In this document: positions 18,989 through 26,578 of the stretch, piece by piece
Layout: each line of letters opens with the position of its first letter
Numbering within the stretch: the stretch's first letter is position 1
Assembly (NCBI GenBank): GCA_030040865.1
Contig: JASHSX010000013.1
Coordinates: forward strand, 1-36,127
DNA from: Thermoplasmata archaeon
Lineage (GTDB): Archaea; Thermoplasmatota; Thermoplasmata; Lutacidiplasmatales; UBA184
Length of the DNA stretch: 36,127 nt
Direction: 5' to 3'
The notes under the pieces: generated by a model
The model's input: the letters and a program-made list of their open reading frames with translations, nothing else
Database searches by the model: none
What the model was told of the DNA's origin: nothing
Program-made: the position numbers and the translations under genes

Positions 18989-19211
18989 CTGTCGCGCAGG
19001 CACCCCCGCCTCGGCCGGGCGCTCTTACCAATTCTCGGACTCGGATTCCTCCTAAGGACAGGAATATCGCGGGATTTCTGTCGTACCGTTGAATGGCTCA
19101 CGGAGGAGGGCCACTTCCCGTCGGGCCGCGACGGTGGTAGGCGGGGTGGGCCGGGCGGGTCCCGCCGACGCGTTCGACGACCCGGACGCCTACGGAGCTC
19201 GTAGGTCAGCC

Positions 19212-19622
19212 CTACGCGCCGACTCCGATCTTGGGCTTCTCGCCCTCGGAACTCTCGGGCCCCTCGCGATCGAAGAACGAGAACGCGGCCAGGAACCCGA
19301 GCGTAACGGCCAGCACGATCGCGACGATCGACGAAAGCGGGAAGGAGGGAACCGAGTACGTCAACCCCTGCCCTACGAAGGGAATCGGGTTCTTCGGGCC
19401 CAGGAAGGCGAAGATGCCCCAGGTGATCCCGATGAAGATGACCGTGATGGCCGTGTCCCCCTTGCCGTACGGGTAGCTGTCGGGCAAACGGCCGTAGCGG
19501 GTCGCGAGATAGGCCAAGACGATGATCAGCGTAATCACGAGGGCGAAAACGAGGTAGACAGCGAGCGCGAGGTACAGCAAGGCGAAAAGGAAGAGCGCCA
19601 TCGCGTAGACGGGTACGTCCAT
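19212..19622 (-). CDS. Small polytopic membrane protein of unknown function
   Basis: 136 residues from ATG 19622, preferred because GGAG lies a few bases upstream; a GTG seven codons earlier is possible. Four hydrophobic spans are visible (about 3-22, 23-46, 66-84 and 97-119), with a short RYGRLPDSYPYGKGD loop in the middle and an acidic-to-basic soluble tail ending KPKIGVGA. I recognise no family. It is divergent from tyrA and upstream of the YVTN gene on the same strand, but 275 bases separate it from that gene, so they are probably separate transcripts. Confidence 0.75.
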   Translation of the reverse strand: MDVPVYAMALFLFALLYLALAVYLVFALVITLIIVLAYLATRYGRLPDSYPYGKGDTAITVIFIGITWGIFAFLGPKNPIPFVGQGLTYSVPSFPLSSIVAIVLAVTLGFLAAFSFFDREGPESSEGEKPKIGVGA

Positions 19623-19779
19623 CTCGACTCCGGGACCGCTCACCTATGTCGCACTCCTTGATAAGACCGCACGGTCGGTTTCGGCGAGGTGCCCAAAGTC
19701 CGACCCGTGATTCGGAAATTTGTTCGGGCGGATGGGGGGACCGCCCACCGGGCCACTCCGAACGTTGTCGACACGCCGA

Positions 19780-20664
19780 ATGGGCTGGCCTCCGGCCCCG
19801 CGCGAGGCGGTGACGACCGTTCCGCGTCGGGGTTCGAGGGCGGCCCCGTCCGCCGGTGGCACCGTTGTGATCGTCGGAGGCGCCGGAGCGATGGGCCGGT
19901 GGCTCGCCCGATTTTTCGAGCGACGGGGCCACTCGGTGAAGATCCTGGACCCCCGTCGAGATTCCTCCGGTCGTGCCCGAGTCCCGACGATCGAGATCGG
20001 AGCACGATCCGCCGAGGTGGTGGTGTTTGCCACCCCGATCGCTGAGACGGCTCCGCTTCTCGCGAAACTCGTCGCTACGGGAACCGACGCGCTGGTCTTC
20101 GACGTCCTGAGCCTGAAGAGCCCCATCCTTCCCGCGGTCCGTCGTGCCGCTGCTGCGGGGCTCAAGATCACGAGCGTTCACCCGATGTTCGGTCCGACGG
20201 TCCGACGCCTTCGCGGTCGGAATCTGCTCGTTCTCTCCTGCGGCAACCCGAGCGCGGATCGGGCGGTGGGCCGACTCTTTCGGGGGTCTGGGCTCACGAT
20301 CTCCCGTTCGGCGATCGAGGGGCACGATCGGCTGATCGCCGAGACCCTCGGGCTCCCGCAGGTTCTGGACCTGCTGTTCCTCCTAGTGCTCGGATCCGGT
20401 CGAACCGCCCCGCCGCATCTCGCACGGGCGGCCGGCACGAGCTTTCGACGGCACGCCGCGTCCGCGCGAGCCCTCCTTCGACAGAGCGCAGCGTTGACGT
20501 TGCAACTTCAGGTGGGGAACCCGTACACCCACGCCTCGCTGCGCCGGATTCGGGCGAACGTCGACCGTCTGGCCCGCCTCCTCCGGGCGGAGGACCTAGA
20601 CGCCCTGGAGGTCGCGATCGATCGCGGATCTGACCGTTTGAGAGCGGTCCGCCCCCGCGATTAG
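19780..20664 (+). CDS. tyrA: Prephenate dehydrogenase
   Basis: 294 residues from ATG 19780; in-frame ATG 19732 and TTG 19720 are alternatives. It oxidises and decarboxylates prephenate to 4-hydroxyphenylpyruvate in tyrosine synthesis. Seen: a Rossmann start VVIVGGAGAMGRW with an Asp after the second strand (KILDP), which favours NAD over NADP, and the TyrA signature HPMFGP. A helical C-terminal dimerisation region follows, including TLGLPQVLDLLFLLVLG. No chorismate mutase or ACT domain is attached; the mutase domain is in the facing gene. The 3' end overlaps the convergent chorismate mutase-aspartate kinase gene by 69 bases. Confidence 0.9.
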   Translation: MGWPPAPREAVTTVPRRGSRAAPSAGGTVVIVGGAGAMGRWLARFFERRGHSVKILDPRRDSSGRARVPTIEIGARSAEVVVFATPIAETAPLLAKLVATGTDALVFDVLSLKSPILPAVRRAAAAGLKITSVHPMFGPTVRRLRGRNLLVLSCGNPSADRAVGRLFRGSGLTISRSAIEGHDRLIAETLGLPQVLDLLFLLVLGSGRTAPPHLARAAGTSFRRHAASARALLRQSAALTLQLQVGNPYTHASLRRIRANVDRLARLLRAEDLDALEVAIDRGSDRLRAVRPRD

Positions 20665-22182
20665 CGCAGGCCCTTCGCCGAGCGCCGAATACCCAGGAGA
20701 CCGCGCGCCGCCTCCGGTGGGCCGGTACGGAGAATCCCGGACGGGAAGCGGTCGAACCCTCGACGACGCCCGATTGACGGCAACGGCCACGAAGAGTCGC
20801 GTCGCGCGAAGCTTCTCCACGGTGGCGCTGAGGCGCTCGAGCGGGACGTCAAAGCGGAGCGACCGGCCGTCGCGGGTGGATCTTCCGAGCTCCCCGAGGA
20901 GGCCGTCCCACGCCGGCCGGGGTCCCCGGGGGCCCTCGCGAAGGATCGCGACAACTCGGGCTCGCCCGGCGGCGGGCACGGTGAGACGGGAACGTGCACG
21001 GCGGAGGACGGCAGGATCCGACGGACCGCTCCGTCGTATCCGCGTACCCCCACGGCGCCCGACCGGGATGTCGATACCGATCACGCGAACCCGGAGTCCG
21101 GGGGGAATAAGTCGAAGGGCTTCTCGGGAGACCAGCGGACACCCGCCCTCCGCCAGCCGTTCGAGGTCGTCGGCATCGATCTCTCGCACCACGGGACCCC
21201 CGGAACACAGATCGGGGTCGGCGAAGAGGAGGCCCGGGACGTCCTTGACCAACGCCACTTCCTCAGCCCGGAGCAGTCGACCGAGGGCCACGGCCGTGAC
21301 GTCACTTCCCCCGCGCGGGAGGAGCGCCGGACCCCCCTGCCGATCGACGCCCACGAATCCCGGCAGGACGATTACCGACGCGTCCCCGGGCGTAAGGAGA
21401 GCGCGAACTCGGGGCCGGCTGCGGGCGAGATCCACCTCAGCGTTCCAAGGGCCCCCCCGGAGCACGAGCGGCCAGCCGGCGTCCTCCGGGACGACCAGCC
21501 GGGAGACGATCCCCCGCGCTCGAAGATGGGTGTCGAGGACCCGGGCCCCGAGTTCCTCGCCCCGCGCCAGAGTACGGAGCGACGCGGAGCTGGCTCCCGA
21601 CGACGGGATCGACGGCAGAAGTCCGAGGATATCGTCGGTCAGAGTCCCCGGGGCGCTCGCGACCGCGATCACGTTCCCGCGTCGGGCACACCGGGCGATG
21701 AGATCGACCGCCCGGGCCACACGGGCGGGGTCGCCGGCGATGCTTCCCCCGAATTTCAGGATCCGCGTCGGACGTCTCCGGCGGGACGGGGGGGACCGCG
21801 CTCGACGGAGCTGTGCTCCGATCCGTGGGACGATGCGAGGCACCGGCGGCTCGGGGCTAGGTACCGAACGTTGGGCGCGTACGGACTCGTCGATAAGCCA
21901 ATCGGCAAGAACACTCGAACGCTCGCTCGTCACGCCGAGCGTCCCGAGAGCCTGTTGCCAGCGCTGGTGAACCTGGGCCTCGACCGGGCGGTTCCGGATC
22001 GGGAGTCCCACGCCCTTCTTGTAGCACCCGATCGACCGCGCGACCCGCAATCGTCGCTCGATGGCTCGCTGGAGGGCGCGATCGATCCTCGCGATCTGGA
22101 GTCGGAGCTCCGACAACTCGAAATCCGTCCCGTCCGACTCGACCGGGAAGCTGTCGCGGGAGGTCTGGTCCGCTCCGCTCAT
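20596..22182 (-). CDS. Chorismate mutase (AroQ)-aspartate kinase fusion
   Basis: 528 residues from ATG 22182, which follows a GGGGGA run. Residues about 20-105 form an AroQ-type three-helix chorismate mutase: ELRLQIARIDRALQRAIERR, then YKKG, an IRNRPVEAQ segment, and a final helix with ESVRAQR (Gln at the usual catalytic place). The Arg that normally precedes the catalytic Glu in the middle segment reads Val. After an Arg/Pro-rich linker the aspartate kinase begins with ILKFGGS, then ARGEELGARVL, and later PRGGSDVTAVALGRLL and VKDVPGLLFADP. All these are core substrate/ATP motifs of aspartokinases. The C-terminal about 100 residues may hold one degenerate ACT domain. Chorismate to prephenate and aspartate to aspartyl phosphate are therefore encoded on one chain, next to tyrA and just downstream of the hom/thrB operon. 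Confidence 0.88.
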   Translation of the reverse strand: MSGADQTSRDSFPVESDGTDFELSELRLQIARIDRALQRAIERRLRVARSIGCYKKGVGLPIRNRPVEAQVHQRWQQALGTLGVTSERSSVLADWLIDESVRAQRSVPSPEPPVPRIVPRIGAQLRRARSPPSRRRRPTRILKFGGSIAGDPARVARAVDLIARCARRGNVIAVASAPGTLTDDILGLLPSIPSSGASSASLRTLARGEELGARVLDTHLRARGIVSRLVVPEDAGWPLVLRGGPWNAEVDLARSRPRVRALLTPGDASVIVLPGFVGVDRQGGPALLPRGGSDVTAVALGRLLRAEEVALVKDVPGLLFADPDLCSGGPVVREIDADDLERLAEGGCPLVSREALRLIPPGLRVRVIGIDIPVGRRGGTRIRRSGPSDPAVLRRARSRLTVPAAGRARVVAILREGPRGPRPAWDGLLGELGRSTRDGRSLRFDVPLERLSATVEKLRATRLFVAVAVNRASSRVRPLPVRDSPYRPTGGGARSPGYSALGEGPALIAGADRSQTVRSAIDRDLQGV

Positions 22183-22553
22183 CCTTCCCCCGAATGGGAG
22201 GCGGCCCGGAACCCACCCGGACCTTCCGATCCGGCGGGGGAGCGCGGGCCCTCGACTGTCGGAATTCGGCGGCGGCGAGCTTCGCAGTCCCTCCGACCGG
22301 CCGCACACGGGCCTTGCCCGATGAGTGGCTCCGAGCACGGAGCCGTCGGAGCTTCGCCACGGCGGGTCGGGGACGTTACTGGGCCAGCGCACCCGGCCGG
22401 CGCGCACTGTATTGGCGGGACATCACCGACCTTGCTATGGTCTAGCACGGCCCCTACTTTAACTCGTCGGTCGCACGACCGAACGGGACGGCGACGCCCA
22501 TCGGGAGGCGGGCTCGCATGCGTGTGCTCCTCCCCGGCGGGCTCGGCGCAGAG
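22183..22553 (-). other. 371-base leader/intergenic region before the fusion gene
   Basis: No known gene is recognised. A minus-strand TTAAAG at 22457-22462 is the best TATA-like element; it would leave a leader of about 250 bases before ATG 22182. The leader contains two close hairpins: a 7-base stem at 22327-22344 and a 5-base stem at 22308-22320. An 89-codon open frame from GTG 22448 ends in an ATGA overlap with the fusion gene, but its Arg/Pro/Gly-rich product looks non-protein-like. Confidence 0.45.
22327..22344 (-). other. Hairpin in the chorismate mutase-aspartate kinase leader
   Basis: GGCTCCG / CGGAGCC form a perfect 7-base stem around a 4-base loop. A second hairpin (CGGGC-AAG-GCCCG on the minus strand) follows within seven bases. 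Such stems are not rare in GC-rich DNA, so regulation is only a possibility. Confidence 0.3.
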
Positions 22554-23633
22554 TCATCTCGGCCCGTCCGGCCGGGCTCCCCCTCCGACGTCGCTTACGA
22601 ACGTCCGTGGATTCGAACCCACTTCCCCGAGCGAAGCGACGAGTGACGCGGCGACGTCCCGGGCCCGTTCCGCGCTGGAGAAGGCGAACACGGCTGGTCC
22701 GCTCCCGGACAAGCCGGCGCCCCACGCTCCCGCGCGCCGGGCCGCGCGGCAGGCCCGGGCGAAACCGGGCACCAGAGACGCCCGGTACGGTTCGGCGATC
22801 CGATCGGCGAGGCTCCGGCCCACCTGATCGAGATCACCGGTGAGCAGCCCGTGTACGAGGCTGCACGCTCGTCCGATGTTCTCGCTCGCATCCGCGAGGG
22901 GGACGGTCGCCGGGAGCACGGAGCGCGAGAGGCGGGTGCTGAGCGGTGTTTCGGGCACGGCGAGCACGACCTTGAGCCGCGCGGGGGGCACGATGCGCAG
23001 GACGACGAGCGGATCGACGGACTCCAGGAACGTGAATGCCCCGGCAAGACTCGCCACTACGTTGTCGTAGTGGGCGCTCCCCGCCGCTGCAAATTCTCCC
23101 CCCACGGCTGCGCATCTCAGGATCTCGCGAAGTACCGGGTCCGAGGTGAGCGGAAGCCCCAGGGCGATCGCCCCGACCAGGGCACCGCCCAGAGCCGAGG
23201 CACCGCTCGATCCGATCCCGCTCCCGCCGGGCCCTCCCTTCCGTATCCGCACGACGCCGGACGCGACGCGCCCGGCCCTGGCGAAGATCGCGGTGAGAGC
23301 GGCCGAGGCGGCATTCGCCCCCGGCGTCGTGGGGAGCGACGCGTCGCCTTCGACCTCGACCGAGAGCCCACCGTCCGTTCGGGGCTCGAACTCGATCCGG
23401 TCCTCGATCGCCGCGAGCGAAAGCCCGAATCGGTCGAAGCCGGGCCCGACATTGGCGATGCTGTACGGCACCCGAACTCGTATGGTCCCGGTATGGTCGC
23501 GAGACCGCCACAGTTCGGAGAGATCCGGAACGGCCCCTCCGAATACCGGGGGGACCGTTTCTCGCCCGAGCGGGAGCTCACGAACCGACGCGACGAGATC
23601 CCCGATCCGAGTCGCTGCCGCGTCCGAGCTCAT
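22554..23633 (-). CDS. thrB: Homoserine kinase (GHMP family)
   Basis: 359 residues. It phosphorylates homoserine at the expense of ATP, giving the substrate of threonine synthase. Seen: the N-terminal strand VRVPYSIANVGPGFDRFGLS, the GHMP ATP-binding loop GGPGGSGIGSSGASALGGAL, and the C-terminal glycine-rich motif GAGLSGSGPAVFAF. The first about 50 residues extend beyond the usual start and have no recognised domain. ATG 23633 overlaps the hom stop as ATGA, so the two are translationally coupled. The context (hom immediately upstream, thrC two genes before) selects homoserine kinase over other GHMP kinases. Confidence 0.92.
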   Translation of the reverse strand: MSSDAAATRIGDLVASVRELPLGRETVPPVFGGAVPDLSELWRSRDHTGTIRVRVPYSIANVGPGFDRFGLSLAAIEDRIEFEPRTDGGLSVEVEGDASLPTTPGANAASAALTAIFARAGRVASGVVRIRKGGPGGSGIGSSGASALGGALVGAIALGLPLTSDPVLREILRCAAVGGEFAAAGSAHYDNVVASLAGAFTFLESVDPLVVLRIVPPARLKVVLAVPETPLSTRLSRSVLPATVPLADASENIGRACSLVHGLLTGDLDQVGRSLADRIAEPYRASLVPGFARACRAARRAGAWGAGLSGSGPAVFAFSSAERARDVAASLVASLGEVGSNPRTFVSDVGGGARPDGPR

Positions 23634-24835
23634 CGACGGAGACCCCGGGCCGTGTGCCCACCGATCCGTAGCGTAGCGATCCGCGACGGGGGTGCCACCG
23701 GGCCCGATCTTGGGATCGGTGTCTTCGCGGCGACGTCGGAGGGAGGGAGGTCCGCGGGACGGCGCCTCCACGACGCGCGCGCGCCACGCTCGAGCGACTC
23801 CAGTTCGGCCAGCAGTGCGGTCGCGACCTCGTCCGGACCGGCGCCCGGTCCTCGGAGCCAGAATGTTCCCGAGTACCGGGTCTCGACGCGGGCGAGACAC
23901 GTCGAACCCGGTACGTCCCACTCCCCTCCCTCGCGGATCCTGCGCAGACGGACTTCCGCCGCGCCCGGGAGGATCGTGGTGACGCTCGCGTAGCGTACGC
24001 GCCCCCGTTGCTCGGGCGGGACGCGTCGCGCGGTGTCCGCCGTGACCCGGTCGCACGGGATCGCCTCGGGAGCGAGCTCCGACCCGAAGAGCGCCTGATG
24101 GACGATGGCGGCCTTCAGGCTCGCATCGCGGCCGTCCAGGTCCCAGCTCGGATCGGCCTCGGCGATACCCAGACGCTGCGCCTTCCCGATGGCGTCCTCA
24201 AATCCGACGCCCCGCGCGAGCTCCTGCAGGACGAAGTTGGTCGTGCCGTTCAGGATCGCATCGACCCGAACCGGCGCCGCGGCCGCGAGCAGCGTCGGCG
24301 CGAGGGAGAGCAGCGGCACCGCTCCTCCGACCGTGGTGCCAAAGCGCACCGAGCGTTGGCGGCGTTGGGCCTCGTCGAGGATCGGAGCGTAGAACCGGGC
24401 GATGGGACTCTTGTTCGCCGTGACCACGTCGGCGCCCACGGCGAGCGCCCGGAGGATGTGCTCGGTCCCCGGCTCCCCCGAGACGACTGCTCCGCGGGTG
24501 AGCTCCAGGACCACATCGGGACGTACGCGCTCGAGCACCTCGCCGACCGTGCCGCGCACCGGGCCGCGATTCCCCAGTCGTCCCTCGCGGTCCTTCTCGC
24601 CGAGGGCCGCGACGAGGTCGATGCCGTTCGGGTCGGTCCACGCTCCGCTGGTATCGAGCGCGGCCACCACGCGCCAGCGTCGAGAGCCGCTCCAGCCGTT
24701 CTGTTGTTCGAGTCGTCGGGCGAGAGCGCGCCCCACCCGCCCGAATCCCACAATCGCCAGATCTCGGGCGCGGAGAGGCTCGCGGTCGCTCTCGGAGGGT
24801 GTGGGTGCGATCGCGGGAACGGGGGTGGCGCTCAT
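23630..24835 (-). CDS. hom: Homoserine dehydrogenase
   Basis: 401 residues from ATG 24835, which shares one base with the preceding stop (TGATG). It reduces aspartate semialdehyde to homoserine with NAD(P)H. Seen: Rossmann motif IVGFGRVGRALARRL, VVTANKSPIA with the conserved Lys, FGTTVGGAVPLL, the family signature NGTTNFVLQE, and EADPSWDLDGRDASLKAAIV carrying the conserved acidic residues and Lys. Closing GPGAGPDEVATALLAELESL matches the usual C-terminal cofactor loop. There is no fused aspartate kinase or ACT domain; the kinase is fused to chorismate mutase instead. Confidence 0.94.
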   Translation of the reverse strand: MSATPVPAIAPTPSESDREPLRARDLAIVGFGRVGRALARRLEQQNGWSGSRRWRVVAALDTSGAWTDPNGIDLVAALGEKDREGRLGNRGPVRGTVGEVLERVRPDVVLELTRGAVVSGEPGTEHILRALAVGADVVTANKSPIARFYAPILDEAQRRQRSVRFGTTVGGAVPLLSLAPTLLAAAAPVRVDAILNGTTNFVLQELARGVGFEDAIGKAQRLGIAEADPSWDLDGRDASLKAAIVHQALFGSELAPEAIPCDRVTADTARRVPPEQRGRVRYASVTTILPGAAEVRLRRIREGGEWDVPGSTCLARVETRYSGTFWLRGPGAGPDEVATALLAELESLERGARASWRRRPADLPPSDVAAKTPIPRSGPVAPPSRIATLRIGGHTARGLRR

Positions 24836-25122
24836 CAGAACCCGGCTCCCCCGGCGACCGCGGGGATGAGGTCGATCCGCGAGTCTCGAGTCACCGGAGT
24901 CGCGGCCCCGCCGGCATACCGGATATCGACGCCATCGACGTAGACGGCAAGGACACCGCGGAGTTGATCGCCGTCGAACAGAAGCTGGCGGAACCGGGGC
25001 CCCCCCACGACGGAGATCTGGGTGAGGAACTCCCCCACGGTCCCTTCGAATTCCGCGAACCTCCGGAGGTCCACGCCGAGTGCCGCCTGACGAAGGACCG
25101 ACCCGAGCGTGACCGTCACCAT
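24835..25122 (-). CDS. MoaD/ThiS-like (SAMP-type) sulfur-carrier protein with masked diglycine
   Basis: 95 residues with a ubiquitin-like beta-grasp pattern ending SRIDLIPAVAGGAGF. Members of this family carry sulfur as a C-terminal Gly-Gly thiocarboxylate or act as protein modifiers. Here the diglycine (91-92) is followed by Ala-Gly-Phe, so a protease would have to trim it first. The ATG at 25122 has a strong GGAGG seven bases upstream and overlaps the thrC stop by seven bases; a GTG next to it is possible. Lying inside a threonine/homoserine operon, it may donate sulfur for homocysteine or cysteine synthesis (inference). A molybdopterin or tRNA-thiolation role cannot be excluded. Confidence 0.85.
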   Translation of the reverse strand: MVTVTLGSVLRQAALGVDLRRFAEFEGTVGEFLTQISVVGGPRFRQLLFDGDQLRGVLAVYVDGVDIRYAGGAATPVTRDSRIDLIPAVAGGAGF

Positions 25123-26492
25123 GCCCGAGCCTCCCCCGGAGCGTCGTCCCGGCCGTTGAGCCATCGCGCAATCTCGTCCGCGTCGAAGCGCCGCGGATCC
25201 AACACGAGGGAGGGCAGCGACGACTCGGCCTCGATGCCGACGTCCGGGACCTTCCAGCCGGCCCCCGTCAAGAAAAGGACCACCCGATCCGACCGGGATA
25301 GGACCCCGGAGGCACGCAGCCGCCGGGCGGTCGCGATCACGGTCCCTCCCGCCGGTTCCACCCAGAGTCCCTCCCGGTGGCATGCGGCCCGAATCGCGTC
25401 CGTGACCTCGCCCGCACTCGGGGCGTCCGCCACCCCGCCGCTCCGTCGGATCGCGCGCAAGGCAGCCGGGCCCGACGCCGGGTCTCCGATCGCCAGGCTC
25501 TCCGCGATCGTGGTCGGGGTCTGCACGGGTTCAGTTCGGTCCGCACCGCGGTGGAAGGCGTCGACGATCGGGGTACAGCCCTCTGGCTGGGAGCCGATCA
25601 GCCGGAGCCCGCCGCCGGGCGACCGGTCCAACCATCCGAGGGAGGTGACCTGACGTTCGGCGCGCGCCGTGGCTGCGAGGAGAGCACCGGACCCGAGCGG
25701 GACGATCACCGCCTCCGGCGGAGTCCACGAGAGTTGCTCGAGCACCTCCAGCAGGACGGTCTTCGAGCCCTCGGCGTAGTAGGGGCGGAGGGTCACGTTG
25801 ACGAATCCGATCGGCAGCCGCTCGCCGACGAGGCTCGCGATCCGATTCGCGTCGTCGTAGGTCCCACGGACCTCCACGATCCGTGCCCCATACCGACGGG
25901 CCGGTGCGAGCTTCGCGGCCGGAAGACCGCGCGGTACGACGGTGAGGCACGGGGACCCGACGCGGGCGGCGGACCGTGCGGTCGCCGCCGCGAGGTTGCC
26001 GGTGGACGCACAACCGAACGCGGTGAAGCCCCGGCCGAGGCCAGTCGCCACGGCGACCGACGCCGGCCGATCCTTGAACGAACCGGACGGCAGCACCGAG
26101 TCGTCCTTGATCCAGAGGTCGTCGAGCCCCAGCAGCTCGCCGAGGCGACGGGCGCGGCGAAGCGGGCTTGACTCCACGGCAAGCCCCTCCTCGACGGCCC
26201 GGTCGATGGGCGGAAGCAGTTCCCGGAACCGCCAGAGGGTACGCGGCCGCCGACCGAGCAGCGCCACAGGATCGCTGCCGACGAGCGGTCCGAGGTCGTA
26301 GGCGACGTCGAGCGCCCCCAAACACTGGCCGCAGGCGGCCGCCACCTCGAGAGGCCCCGCAGCCCCGCACACCTCGCACGTCAGTCCCGAAGCGAGGCTC
26401 GTCGGGACCTCGGCCGTCGAAGAGGATCCGGGGTAGGTGAGGGGGGTCGGCGGTTCGGTGAGGCTCTCCGGCGGTCGGACGGGGGCGGTCAT
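25116..26492 (-). CDS. thrC: Threonine synthase
   Basis: 458 residues from ATG 26492, which has AGGAGG and AGGTG upstream; ATG 26528 twelve codons earlier would suit a leaderless message. The PLP enzyme converts phosphohomoserine to threonine. Seen: an N-terminal zinc-ribbon (CEVCGAAGPLEVAAACGQC), typical of archaeal ThrC, the PLP-lysine motif SGSFKDRP, FGCASTGNLAAATA, a YAEGSKTVLLEVLEQL segment, and the glycine-rich LGSGALLAA phosphate-binding region. Relatives with this fold include cysteate synthase and sulfur-carrier-dependent cysteine synthases, but the hom-thrB context favours threonine synthase. It is the first gene of the operon. Confidence 0.92.
   Translation of the reverse strand: MTAPVRPPESLTEPPTPLTYPGSSSTAEVPTSLASGLTCEVCGAAGPLEVAAACGQCLGALDVAYDLGPLVGSDPVALLGRRPRTLWRFRELLPPIDRAVEEGLAVESSPLRRARRLGELLGLDDLWIKDDSVLPSGSFKDRPASVAVATGLGRGFTAFGCASTGNLAAATARSAARVGSPCLTVVPRGLPAAKLAPARRYGARIVEVRGTYDDANRIASLVGERLPIGFVNVTLRPYYAEGSKTVLLEVLEQLSWTPPEAVIVPLGSGALLAATARAERQVTSLGWLDRSPGGGLRLIGSQPEGCTPIVDAFHRGADRTEPVQTPTTIAESLAIGDPASGPAALRAIRRSGGVADAPSAGEVTDAIRAACHREGLWVEPAGGTVIATARRLRASGVLSRSDRVVLFLTGAGWKVPDVGIEAESSLPSLVLDPRRFDADEIARWLNGRDDAPGEARAW
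25130..25136 (-). promoter_or_regulatory. Strong Shine-Dalgarno for the sulfur-carrier gene
   Basis: The minus strand reads GGGGAGG ending seven bases before ATG 25122, inside the 3' end of thrC. It fixes the start of the small gene and indicates independent initiation within the operon. Confidence 0.6.
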
Positions 26493-26550
26493 GGGGCACC
26501 TGAACCTCCTCGAGGAGACCGCGGCCATAATCGTGAGTGCACCAAAAATT

Positions 26551-26558
26551 CCTATAGG
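26551..26558. promoter_or_regulatory. Palindromic TATA element shared by thrC operon and XRE-CBS gene
   Basis: CCTATAGG is its own reverse complement and sits next to an A5 run. Its centre is about 24.5 bases from ATG 26579 (plus) and about 26.5 bases from ATG 26528 (minus). That is the normal box A to start distance in archaea on both sides. Confidence 0.55.
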
Positions 26559-26578
26559 ACTGGCTCGTCGGGTCGCGC

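Noticed and set aside
19089..19661. Plus-strand frame over the small membrane protein
   Set aside because: Its product is charged and repetitive, whereas the minus strand gives four clean membrane spans and a Shine-Dalgarno.
22179..22448. 89-codon minus-strand frame before the chorismate mutase-aspartate kinase gene, as a protein gene
   Set aside because: The composition is Arg/Pro/Gly-rich with no hydrophobic core and there is no clear Shine-Dalgarno. The ATGA overlap is notable but can arise by chance; kept only as part of the leader finding.
22606..22625. tRNA T-arm-like sequence (GGTTCGAATCC on the minus strand)
   Set aside because: It lies within the homoserine kinase coding region, the 5-base T stem does not pair fully, and no acceptor, D or anticodon arm surrounds it.
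26537..26542. GTGCAC as an operator for the XRE-CBS regulator
   Set aside because: Only six bases and a single copy; too short to separate from chance.
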